The notes under the pieces were generated by a model that worked only from the letters and a program-made list of their open reading frames with translations, searched no databases and had not been told where the DNA came from. The translations under genes and the position numbers were made by a program. Positions 1 to 11,900 of a stretch of DNA of 64,000 nucleotides are shown piece after piece; positions within the stretch are counted from its first letter, which is position 1; each line of letters opens with the position of its first letter. Source of the stretch: Paragorgia papillata (taxonomy: Eukaryota > Cnidaria > Anthozoa > Scleralcyonacea > Coralliidae); NCBI GenBank assembly GCA_035771165.1, contig JAWNZC010000421.1:3388501-3452500 (forward strand), written 5' to 3'.

Positions 1-3000
1 TCTGGTTTTGTAGATCTCTCTTTGGATATTCCACTAGAATTTCAATCTCGAAAATCCAAACCTACTGACGGTCCATTGTGTCATCTTAAAGGTAAATCTT
101 TTTCTGACCATAAGAACGGAATTTGCGCAGCATGAGCACGAAATGTGCGCATCAGGAGGACGAAATTTGCGCAACAGGAGAACGGAACGCGCGCTTTAGG
201 AGAACGAAATTTGCACCTCAGGAAAACGAAATTTGCGCCGGAATCAGGGGAACGAAATTTGCCCAACAGGAGAACGAAATGCGCACTTCAGAAGAAGGAT
301 ATTTGCGCATCAGGAGCACGAAATTGCGCAGCACGAGAACGAAACGCGCGCAGCAGGAGTGCGAAATTTGCGCCTCAGGAAAACAGGAGAACGAAATTTG
401 AACTGAACAGGATACAGAAATTTGCGTTGAATCGATGATTAGCTATCCAGCCCTTTCCTGTTCATTCCAAAAGGCTGTATATTTGTTGGAAAAAAGACAC
501 AATGTTTACACTGTATTTTTATGTAGATTGTCTGGACAGTTTCACGCGGGTAGAAGAATTACAAGAAACAGAATTATACTTTTGTCCATGTTGTAAGAAA
601 AGACAACACTCAACGAAGAAACTTACTATCAAAAGACTTCCAAATGTAAGCTTATAATTTAGTTAATCAAGACGTGGTTACCTTTGAGCTAGTGTTTCAA
701 AAACGATTAACCTGCAGATCTGGAGGTGTTAGTATAATTACATATTTGACACAATGTTATATTGCTGCTGCGTTTCAGGTGTTGTGTCTTCATCTTAAAC
801 GATTCAAGTTCAGTTCGTTTCATCGAAGTAAAATCGACACAGCCGTGGAGTTTCCGTTGGAAAATTTAGATATGGGAGATTATGTTCTTCAAAGTGTGGT
901 ACGTTGTTGTTTCTTTGGTGCTGCCTCCTCGTCTTCCTTTTCTTCTTCTTCTTCTTCTTCATCTTCTTCTTCTTCTTCTTCTTCTTCTTCTTCTTCTTCT
1001 TCTTCTTCTTCTTCTTCTTCTTCTTCTTCTTCTTCTTCTTCTTCTTCTTCTTCTTCTTCTTCTTCTTCTTCTTCTTCTTCTTCTTCTTCTTCTTCTTCTT
1101 CTTCTTCTTCTTCTTCTTCTTCTTCTTCTTCTCTTCCTCCTCCTCCTCCAGTTCTTTCTCCTCCTCCTCTTCTTTCTCCATAACTTTCTTACCCTGGCTA
1201 TATTACGGTTCTTGCATATCTTCCAGAGAGAAAACGGGTCTGAAGATTCTTGTACCTATGACTTAGCGGCTGTTATTGTTCACCATGGCAGTGGGTAAGT
1301 CTGAGATCGTTCTTCTAAAACATACATGTAAAGAAACACCGCTGCCAAACGTCATTTGTGCATGCACGAGTTTGTCAAAAAAAAAGTCCATTCAAACCAG
1401 AGTCTGACATGTTTTTCATTCTTGTTTATTCCAGCGTCAATTCTGGTCATTATACGTCACTTGCATGGCACGAAGGTATGATGTAGGACTGTTAGAGTTG
1501 GTTCCAAGTCTAGCTCAGACTTCAAGTTGCATTTTAGCAACTTGTCCAGGTCATGGGGTCTCAGAATATAATATATTAACTTCAACTCTTCAACCTGCTG
1601 AATAACCTCGCCCATCCGTGCAAGCCCACGCAAAGCAGAATGCCAAACAAATAGAACTTTGAAACAATCAGACATGTAGCGAATCCAGCATGAGAACCTT
1701 TGGCATTGAAGCTTTTCTGCATGGGATCACTAGCTATCCTAAGCGACCAGCTTCAACAGTGATCACCTTTGGGATCTATTTATCTTTTTTTTTCTTTTTT
1801 ATGGTTGCATGACAGGATAGATACGTTAAAGTATTTTGAATGGTATAAATTGCCATACTTTTAAAGCCTGATTTCCATATAGCCGTAAGAGCCGGCGGCA
1901 TGGCTGCGGCAAGGGGCGATGGTCCAATCATAGACAGTGTTGAATTAGCCATGAATAAAAAGCTGTATGCGATTGGACCGTTGCCCCTTGCCGCAGCCAT
2001 GCCGCCGGCTCTTACGGCTATATGGAAACCAGGCTTTAACTCTTTCATGCATGGCTATTAACAGACGTCTCTCCTTGACGAGTAAAATCGTCTGGCGTAA
2101 AAAGATAAAGTTATTGCATGCGAATGAAGGGGTTAAGTTTTCATAAGCAACCAGCTCTAGTTACGACCAATTTTCCAACTCTTCGAGGTGGTCGTTTACG
2201 AAAGTTTCAACTGAATATTACTATGATCAATGTTATGTTACGATAATAAGTTCTGTTGACCGTTGCTGGGTTTAATGTTTGCAGTTTGAATTTCCGGTGC
2301 CGACGTGTTTTATTAAATAGCATGTGTAACAACAAACCTGCATTTAATAATAGCATATAGCCATAATTCATAGCTATAGGATCTGTTGATGGAAGCAGTG
2401 CAATCAGTCATAACTCGAAACGTCATTATTTCGTTTTCAAAACTATTCTCGGTAGTTTACCATCTTTTCACTTTGCTCTATCTATAAAACACTGCCTATA
2501 CACAGCACTCTACTTTTTACTCTGATGAAGAGCTCCACTATTGAAACGTCATTATTTCGTTCTCAAAAGTATTCTCGGTAGTTTGCCATCTTTTCACTTT
2601 GCTCTATCTATAAAACACTGCCTACACAGCACTCTACTTTTTACTCTGATGAAGAGCTCCACTATTGAAACGTCATTATTTCGTTCTCAAAAGTATTCTC
2701 GGTAGTTTACCGTCTTTTCACTTTGCTCTGTCTAAAACACTGCCTACACAACACTCTACATTTTACTCTGATGAAGGGCTCTGCTTGAAACGTCAGTATT
2801 TCGTTATTAAAACTATTCTCGGCAGTTTACCATCTTTTCACTTTGCTCTATCTAAAACACTGCCTACGCAACACTCTACTTTTTACTCTGATGAAGGACT
2901 CTGCTTGAAACGTCAGTATTTCTTTATCAAAACTATTCTCAGCAGTTTACCACCTTTTCACTTTGCTCTATCTAAAACACTGCCTACACAACACTACTTT

Positions 3001-3205
3001 CTTACACTTTACTTTCTTCTACTTTTTTACACTGTCTTATATATATATTGTTTATTTTATTCAAGGTACGTGGTACAACTTCAACGACAGTTCTGTTCTT
3101 CCATCAAACGAGAAACACGTCGAGTCTGTTAAAGGTTATATCTTCTTTTATACAAAATGCAAACCAGACAATTCTATTATTGAAAAATTAAAACCCATAG
3201 GTTGA
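1..3205 (+). CDS. USP3: Ubiquitin carboxyl-terminal hydrolase, USP3-like (3' part only)
   Basis: Cysteine protease that removes ubiquitin from proteins; USP3 acts on chromatin. Only the last 192 residues are in the window. Exons 1-91, 527-645, 779-898, 1227-1294, 1435-1475 and 3066-3205 join in frame to a TGA at 3203-3205. Seen: a CPCC zinc-ribbon pair (about residues 50-53), the LCLHLKRF strand (about 72-79), the histidine box HHGSGVNSGHYTS with the catalytic His in GHY (about 138), and WYNFNDSS, which supplies the acidic or Asn partner. The catalytic Cys box lies upstream of the window. The order and wording of blocks fit USP3 better than USP22 or USP44/49 as I remember them, so the paralogue call is inference. 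AATAAA at 3402-3407 is a candidate poly(A) signal. The introns are full of tandem and foldback repeats. Confidence 0.88.
118..415. repeat. Degenerate ~22-bp minisatellite in a USP intron
   Basis: Imperfect tandem copies of a unit like GGAGAACGAAATTTGCGCATCA fill most of the intron 92-526. Short frames are open across it on both strands, but they only read the repeat and show no domain. Confidence 0.85.
930..1180. repeat. (TTC)n microsatellite in a USP intron
   Basis: About 190 bp of nearly pure TTC with an interrupted TCC-rich tail, lying between the exon ending at 898 and the exon starting at 1227. Poly-Ser, poly-Leu, poly-Phe and poly-Lys frames here are artefacts of the repeat. Confidence 0.97.
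1861..2039. mobile_element. Foldback MITE with TTAA ends
   Basis: Near-perfect inverted repeat. The left arm starts AAAGCCTGATTTCC at 1863 and is mirrored by GGAAACCAGGCTTT ending at 2037; arms are about 65 bp around a loop of about 40 bp. TTAA occurs at both edges (1861-1864, 2036-2039), as expected for a TTAA-targeting family. No coding capacity. It sits in the last USP intron. Confidence 0.85.
2413..3000. repeat. ~122-bp tandem repeat, five copies
   Basis: Copies begin with GAAACGTCA near 2418, 2541, 2664, 2785 and 2903 and each ends with TGATGAAG-type sequence. The array lies in the last USP intron, just upstream of the final exon. A related single unit (GAAACGTTAG followed by an ACTGCCTACGCAGCACTC-like stretch) occurs at about 47630-47750. 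Confidence 0.88.
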
Positions 3206-5924
3206 ACAAAAAAGAAATTATTATTATTAAGAGGTCTTTTAACCCACGGTTTACTGTTTTATCAGTTGTAAATAATTCAAATTGACAATGGTTGATGAAA
3301 AAAAAAATTCCAGCTCGTCCATTCATATTTGTCTACTTGAAAAATATTGAAAAAATCAAATGCACTGTTTATAATATTAACTATAGGATCTACTTTAATG
3401 TAATAAATATTTTCCAAGAAATCTCTTTGTAATGTAATTCTTAAAAAGCTCGCAGCGCTACACTCATAATTTCATCTTTTTAAATTGAGAGTAAAGAAAT
3501 ACCAAATGGTTTTCCGTGTTTGGATAGTCTGATCCAAACACGCGGGAAATTGCGAGACTGGAGAAAAGCGTAACAAAACACGAGCCGTAGGCGAGTGTTT
3601 TTAGCTTTTCGAAAGTCGAGCAATTTCCCAAGTGTTTGGATAAGAGTCTCCAAACACGGAAAAGGCTATTTGGTATTTCTTTTATAAAATAATCACAAGT
3701 GAATATGATATACTGTCCGACATTTTCAAGAAATCGTTTTGGCGGGAATATTCCATGTTTGGATACTCTGATCCAAACACGGCAATTGACCAATCAGGGC
3801 TCGCGTAGTATACATGTTATTTTATAATAACCGTTACCAACACCTTTGGGGGAAAAAAGAAAGAAATCCGGTTGTCCTGATTGGTGGACGTTCGTCAAGT
3901 TCAAATAGTTCTGAGCTCGAGACAGGGATCTCGAGAAATGAAAATTTATAGTCGTATGACATGTACTACTACTGTACTTTGTAAGCACGCGATAGCCGTT
4001 CGTATATATATATCTCAAACTCATTAATAATTCATGAAGAAAACACAAAGGAAATCAGTACCGTGTCGATGGTTTGGATATCGGAGGAAGAAATTACATA
4101 AATTAAGCAAACTTTCATCTTGATTTTCTCGTAAAATACTGATTTGTTTGAGATTCTCGGTGTTTGGATATCCTGATGAAACACTCCTCCTCGTGTATGA
4201 TATATTACATATGAGATGCGGTTGGTGTGGTGTAACGATACACTACAGTACATCTCATACAAATGCCCGCCGCTTAGGAAGAGCTAAGGTTGAAAATTTA
4301 TAGTCGTATGACACACACATATATAAGTCTTTGAACTTTTTCTATAACATGCTCTGGATTTCCATTGAGCACCCTGCCAACGGTTTTTACTACATCGTCT
4401 GTAGTATATATATATATATAACTAAAGTGAAACTTTTTCAGTTGCCTGATGATCGCTTAACGCGTGAAACTCGGAGTAGCAACGTTCATTTTATTAAATA
4501 AAATATATATATATATATATATGGGATTGCAGTTCAAGTGATGTTAAACGTGGTACAGTACATCTCATACTAATGCCCACCGCTTTGGGAAGCACGTATG
4601 CTATGAATTAGTAACCTTAGCTTCAGCAGCTCAATGGTTGTCTTGGACCAATTTTTTTAGTATCACTGCGTACACTGTACGTCATGTGACCAAATGTACG
4701 CGTGCCACACTGAGTCAAACTTTATAACAAATTAATTCACATCCGCTTTAATAATCTCTGTATTTGGAATATAATGTGTTGAATTTCAACGTGTGTGCTC
4801 CCCTGTTCGTACCCAGAACACTCGATCTGTAACTGGCAAATAAAAATGTTTGTTGCCAAGCAAGAGTTCTGATCGAAATACACAACATCTGCTGTGCCAG
4901 TGACTGCGGCTTATCAACTCAAGCTGTAATAACTCGAGGAGAAATTCGTGTTGTAAATAACTAAACGGTTATCTCAGCATGATTTATCTGTAGACTGTGG
5001 GTTTATCAATCAGTCTACTCTTCCAATCTTAAATAATACTATGTTAATCTGAACTAGCTGGAGAACAGCTACAACCCACTTGGGTACGATGTTTTTGAAA
5101 TCGATTCAAATAAATATAACTTGTAGTAAGTCGATGCACAACAAAAATCGTTTCAAAGAGACCCCTTTAGTCACCATGCGTGAGAAAGTTATATTTTTTA
5201 TCTGAACTTCGGGAAATGTGGTTCACCTCAGCATGTTTCATTAAACATGTGTACACTTCAGATAAATAAATTAACCAATCCGAACGACAATTAGTGAAAA
5301 CAGAGGTCACGGTAGGACAAACAGTTGCTAGGGATAACAAATTATCGTAGGACGTAACACATACTGAGAGAATGTAGATTGCATTATTGCCTTCGTGATT
5401 TCCGAGTCGGTTGTGGATATTAATACATATTATTGTTGAATAAGAGTAGATGTACCGACTGCTGTCGTCTTTTTAGTCGTATTTAATATTGGTTTATTTA
5501 AATCGAGTTTCGTGTTTATCTTTGTGCTCGACTTGCTTGCTGTAATATTGCATCAATAATCATTTCAAAGGTTGTTCAGACATAATGGGATGTAGCTTTG
5601 TATAATGATCGTCAAAGACCGCCTGATTGTTTTTGCGTGCACAGACAGTGGACAGGAAAAAGACGTTATCTGGGATTTTTTTGGTTAGTCGATATCAAGT
5701 TTATTGAACTGGGTGCATTCGAGGTTATTGTGTTTACTTCGTCAATTGAATGTAGCTGCCATATACAGCCGGTCTCGTCTCGCGTTTATCGTGTGTAAAT
5801 TGGCAAATGGCCCAAACGCGTAGCTATAACACATCTATTATCTGAAGTCTTGCATTGCATTGTATTGTATTGTCTGCTGTTTATTTCGTCTGGGGTTCCT
5901 CTAAAGGGGTTATTCTCTGCGCCA
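3206..5924. other. Intergenic region between USP and NCKX
   Basis: No gene seen. It holds a foldback repeat at about 3490-3690 (arms AAGAAATACCAAATGG and its mirror), several copies of a GTGTTTGGAT...ATCCAAACAC motif (3515-3785, 4065, 4160), a stretch at 4015-4070 shared with the inner arms of the 42.6-44.2 kb element, and (TA)n runs near 4400 and 4500. The 5' leader and promoter of NCKX must lie in the right part; I see no decisive promoter motif. Confidence 0.6.
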
Positions 5925-8900
5925 ATGTATAAACTTGCCCCATCCCGTCTTCGAAATTCAATAGCGGTGTTTTCTATGGCTGGCTTATTTGTTGTCCTCA
6001 CAGCTGTATGCATAACATCAACGACATTTAACAACTCGAGTAGTAATCTTGAACTAGTTGTTATAAAGAAGAGATTCTCCCGTAGTGCTCCTCTAGCCAA
6101 CGACACGAACACAACAAGTAATAACATTGAAAACCCATCAAGAAAAGACGAATACCCTGATGATTTATTCTCCTTGAAGGACAAACAACAGGGGGCTGTA
6201 ATATTACACGTTCTGGGATTAGTCTACATGTTTTTAGCTCTCGCGACCGTCTCCGATGAGTTTTTTATCCCGACTCTAGAAGTTATCACGGAAGAATTTG
6301 CTGTTGCAGAAGATGTGGCTGGAGCAACATTTATGGCGGCTGGCGGTAGTGCTCCAGAGTTATTTACTTCTCTGATTGGAGTTTTTATCGCAAACTCAAA
6401 TGTCGGCTTTGGAACGATTGTCGGTAGTGCTGTATTTAATGTCCTTTTTGTCATTGGCATGTGTGCCGTGTTTTCAAAAGGAGTCTTACAATTAACATGG
6501 TGGCCTTTGTTCCGTGATTGTTCATTCTATATCCTTGCTTTAACATTACTCATTGTTTTTTTCTTAAATGATCGAAGCGGGACAAGGTCGAAAATCTACT
6601 GGTGGGAAGCCTGTGTGTTAATGGCTTGCTATTTTCTCTACGTTCTTTTCATGAGGTACAATTCAGAACTTGAGATGTTTGTAAAAAGAGTGATTTTTAC
6701 TCGCAGAGTAGAAGATGAATCGATTGTTTTATCAAAGAAAGCAAGCCCTCGAGATACAGACTTATATGTACAGGTGAGAGCAATGTAACAGAGTCGTTTG
6801 TCTGAGCGCCAGACGATTTTCCTCATCAAAGGAAGCCGGGGAGGTTCCACCGTCGGGAAGGAGTTAACTTGATAACTCATCCTTTTCCGGGACTTTCCCT
6901 TTAGAGATGAATAAAATCGTCTGGCGTTCGCCAAAAAAATATATAATAGTATTAAAGTACTTGCTGACAGAAAAGAGTTAAAGAGATTTAATGAAGGATT
7001 AGAAAGGGTTTTATAACTCCTTCCAGGAGAAGGTCCAAGACTTGATAGGGTGAATATCGTCTGGCGTTAGCCAGAAAAAAGTGCACCACATATAACTGCG
7101 GATACGAAAAAGTTGGAGAGATTTAATGAGGGATTAGAAAGGGTTTATAACTTGATCCTATCCCGGTCAAGGTCCGCAGGGCTTTTCCTAAAGATGAATA
7201 AGATCGTGTGGCGTTATTAACCATGTAAAATAAACTACTTTGCCATAATAATACAATGCTAAGTACTTATGCAGAGAAGAAAGAGTCGAGGACTATATAT
7301 GTAATACTCTTAATCCTAATTCTTAACGAGTAACGGAATCATGCCTTTGCAGACGATTTAATGCAACGTTTAATGTAGGCTTTCTAACGTTACGCGCAAT
7401 GCTGGGACAATTTTGCTTTGGCTACTGTATGCGGCATGCATATAGTCTCCTTTGGCAGCTGCTGCGTAGTCTTAGGCCCCGTTTACACTAGATCGGCAAA
7501 AGTATCCGGATTCACATTGTTTTTTATTCCCATGAGGATGAAAAACAATGTGAATCTGGATACTTTTGCTCTATAGTGTAAACGGGGCCTTAGACGAAGA
7601 CTGTCCATATATGTGTCATTATAGTGGGTAAAACTTTGAATAGTCTAAATTCAAAAGGAACAAAACAAAAATGGCTGTGGATATTGAGTGAGGATTCAGT
7701 TCTGTTTAATTCCTTGTCCAAGTTCTCCTTGGCGACATAAAGTAGTATACGATTTTCGTTGCCGAAGAACCGACATGTGGGCCTGCTTTTAATGCTTTTT
7801 TAAGGAAGCCCGTCTTGACCTTGTCATGGAAAAAGTCGTTAACACATGAGAAAATAATACTTGCCAAGGAAACTGCCGCGCGCAGAGCTTAAAATAGGCA
7901 AAAAATATATGCATTAAACTCATTGCTGCTTTGTCTGAGTTCCCTTTGGCGAACGAAATTGTCTGGTGTTAGACAGAGTTAAACAATGAAAGGGGCCGTT
8001 TTTGGTCAGCTCAGGCAGGAATGATTAATACATGTCCTGCAACGCACCAAGCGACCGGTGCAAGACATCTCCAGTATTGTCAAACAAAAAGAAGCAATTT
8101 ACACATCGGAGTCAAATTAATACGACTGCAGACCGAATTAGAAACTGTCGGAAAACAGATGGCAGGAACTTTAATTGAAAATAAATCCTAATTGAACCCT
8201 AAGGTCTTTTACAGACATGACCAACTTTTACCTCGCTGTAGGATTTGCCTCTGATAAGTTGTATTTTCCGTTTGTGCGACACAAATTGACAGGCTGACCG
8301 CTTGACGAAAAGTCTTGATCCAAAACTGGTCATGCCAGGCCTAGTTCCTTATCAAGGGAAATTTGAGTGTGTTTCGTTCAAGCAAGCTTTGGCAAGCTCT
8401 GCATGTACAGTATTTATCTTAGAAAAATAGTGAATGAAGTGATTTTGGATAAGAAAATACTGAGCAAAAATCGATTCTTTCTCGAGTATATAAATTATCA
8501 GATAAAATAAAAACAACACAATATATATCGGCGGAAAAAGGGCGTGTGAAAAATCAGTGACCAAGATAAATAAACTTGAAGAAACAGCAGATGGTTTTTG
8601 ACAGTTATAGATATTGCTCAACAATTATTACAGGATATTTTCAATCATCTCTCTGGGATGTTAATTAAGAAGTTTAACAAGATCAGTGAAAAAGGCTAAT
8701 GAAAGATAATGAAGATTTTCCGGCAGTTAGAACATTTCAAATTTTAGTTGACATTGACAAGTAATTTGTATTTTTTTGGCCAGTTGAGGCTGATGAGTTT
8801 GAAGATATTCGTCGGAAATGGCGAATTTTTTTCTCAAAGTAAATATTTCCTGGAAAATCAATTTATCTATACATGAAAACTTTCAAAGAAAATCAATAAT

Positions 8901-11900
8901 CTTAGTTTTTTAATCATGTCTGATTTTTCTTCAGTCTCACGTTTTTCGCATAGCTTTTGAAATAAAGTCGTTTTTCCAAGAAGAAACTTGTCAATTTCTA
9001 CCGTAAAGACTCCTACCTAAAGACAAGCAAATAAAAAATGTCAAGCTGAAGGATAATTTCATGAATTTGGAAATAATATATAATTTGTCAACGAAAAACT
9101 TGGACATTTTGTGACACATACGTACAGGAAGTACAGGAGATAAAAGTTGATCGAGGAAAAACTTGTTAATTTGTGACATAATGAAACTTGTCAAGGGGAA
9201 AAACTTGTCAGTTTGTGTTCAGTGTGAATTTGGCAAAAGAAAGCTGAGTAGTCAGCTAGAAAGAACGCAGAATCGTTAGACGCAATATTTCAGTTAAACT
9301 TTTGGAAGCAAATATAATTTTCTCAGAAACAAAATTTTGGAGACTGTAAGCCAGATGCAACAGTCGGAACACCCCCCAAAACGCATTAGTCTCGATGTGT
9401 CAAGACCCTCGCCCTAACTATAACCCTAAAGGGGAGGGAGGGAGAAAGGGAAGGAGGGAGGTAGTTATTGTCGTTATTGCTAGGTTGTTGTACATTGTGG
9501 TCGTCGTTTTTGTTGTTGGTCCTTCTCCTAAAGCTAATCGGGTAAAGACAAGGTATGCAATCATTAGTTTATAAGGATTCACTTTTTAGAAAGCATTGGA
9601 GTACATGAAAGATAACAGCAAAGAAGGACAATGTTTCCGCTTTGGTGTGTTACAGTTGGTCATGCGTACTATCGATCCCTTAAAGGATGGTAAGTTATGG
9701 AGACTTTAATTTACGAATATAGAAACAATATGTGCAACTGCATCGTGTTTCAAGAACTAGTTTCTCACTGCGTCCAGCATTTCATGGAAATTGGATCTAA
9801 TTATAGGAACATCCGATCCTTCTCCTCTTTTTGGCCAAAGTTAATAAAAGCTAAAAGCATCCTTCCGACTATCAGAGCCAAGAAAATCAGATAGCCATTT
9901 CTTATACAATGTAATTAAAGCGCAAATTCTCCTTACTGCTCAAGATGGCATTAAGAAGCACGGGTTTTCGCCAATTAGAATGCACATTTTCATAACGTTA
10001 CTTTTGTTTAATTATCTATGGTGGTTTAAGAAGGATGTTTTTAATAAAATAGTGTTTTGAATTTCTTTGGCAGCGTCTGTAGGCGAGTTGGTAAGAGAAA
10101 TGGAATCAATTAGCCACAACAACCGTCCAAACTCAAATGTCACAATTACTGGAAGCGACAACCCTTCTGTTATGACGTCATCACCGCACATGACGTCATC
10201 CCGACAAACTCTGGCGTCGGTCAATGCGACCAACGATGATATAACATTGCCTAATTCGACAGTAGGCACACGGTCAACAAGTCCATCAGGAGATCAAATT
10301 CAATTACAAACAGTATCGTCGTTAACGAACAGCAGAAATATGACACCAGACGACGGTGAAGTGAACTACCTACAGCTGACAGAGCAAAAGACGGCAGTAG
10401 AGGATCGTTCAGAACCCATAGTAAGTGAGAAGTTTAAGATATTTATCCTTCAAATAAGGAAGAGGAGTCAGCGGTTACGGGTGTAGCCTGTGAACAGGCT
10501 CTCTCGGTGGAACCCCTTCTCCCTTTACGCCCCCCCGCCCCCACAGAGGATCGAATGGGGTTAGTACCCGGATGGGTGACCACCTTAGGGACGGACCATT
10601 AGATTTTTGAGGGGGGGGTTGGGCAATTACCAAAAAAAAATTCGAGCACAGCCTTATCCTGGGAAAAAAATATCGTGCACAACAAAACCCCCAGAAAAAA
10701 ATATCCTGCAAAGTACCATGTTTTCTAAAAATAGAAAAATATTTATATAGAGTCCTGAGCAGATTGCCACAACACAAAATAAATCACAAGCTATGAATCC
10801 ATCTTGTTGTTAATATTAAACACAGACTTGTCAGGTCACTGCTATTAAATAGTGCAACAAACACATTCTGCAGTTTACTTCCATTTTAACAATGTAGAGC
10901 AGCTGCTCACTAAATACAAAGATATTATTTTGCATTGTAAAAACACAAATATTATTAGTCTCAGGCGCGCAACTAGGGGTTGGGGGTTGGGGGGGGGTTG
11001 CAACCCCTGCCCTTTTTGTGAGACTTCTAATACTAGGTTAGACATTAGATAAACAGATAATTAATCGTCTGTTGTTGTACGCGATACAATTCTCCGCAAA
11101 TCTGGCGAGACTCAGAGGCTTCTAGCAGTGGGCCCGGGCGGCAGCTAGGCTGAATATAATTATGATAAATTTTAAATAATGCGAGACCAAAATAAAAATT
11201 TCCGCAACCGAAAATACGAGAAAAGCGTCCTCAAAATGCAGGAAATGCTGTTTCAGAGACCCAAAATTCAAAAAAATTCCGGGGGGGCATGCCCCCGGAC
11301 CCCCCTAGAATCTCTGCTTGGCTTCTACTCCCAAATTGTTTAGAATACTGGATGACTTTGCCCTTTTTTTGCGTTCCACCCCTGCCTCGAAATTTTCTAG
11401 TTGCGCCCCTGAGTCTTTTTAGCGCATAATTTATGATTGTCTATATATTCAAATGCTTTCTTGTTTTTATGATAAACTCAACATTTGTATAGCAAAACAT
11501 CATTTGTGAAAACATAGATATATTCAATGACACTTAATATTTTAAAGCTCTGTGTGGCCCTTTTCACCAATTTGGTGAAAAATCTCCCACACAACGCATT
11601 AAAATAGTATTTAAGTGTCATCTCATCTCATATATAGTCAGGGGTGGATTCAGACTCATCTGATAGGGGGGGCGTGCATATTTTTCAGGGGGGTGTACCC
11701 TTCTTTTACTGTCAAAAATTGCATCATTAACATAAAAAATGTTTGTCATAAATTATTAAAATCTCAGTATCCATTGGTTAATGACTGATATGGCCCATTG
11801 CGTAATTGCTTTGTGGTTGTATCTGTATCCTTTCTAGTATTGCTATAAACGTATTGTATGTGTTGGACATTAACAAACATAGGCTCACAAAAAAATATCC

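Noticed and set aside
810..1298. Poly-Lys, poly-Ser, poly-Leu and poly-Phe frames
   Set aside because: Products of the TTC microsatellite in a USP intron.
2413..3000. CRISPR-like array
   Set aside because: Head-to-tail 122-bp tandem repeat with no unique spacers, in a eukaryotic intron.
5850..5924. Earlier start for the NCKX protein
   Set aside because: The frame is open but has no ATG before 5925; starting at TTG would be unusual for an animal gene.
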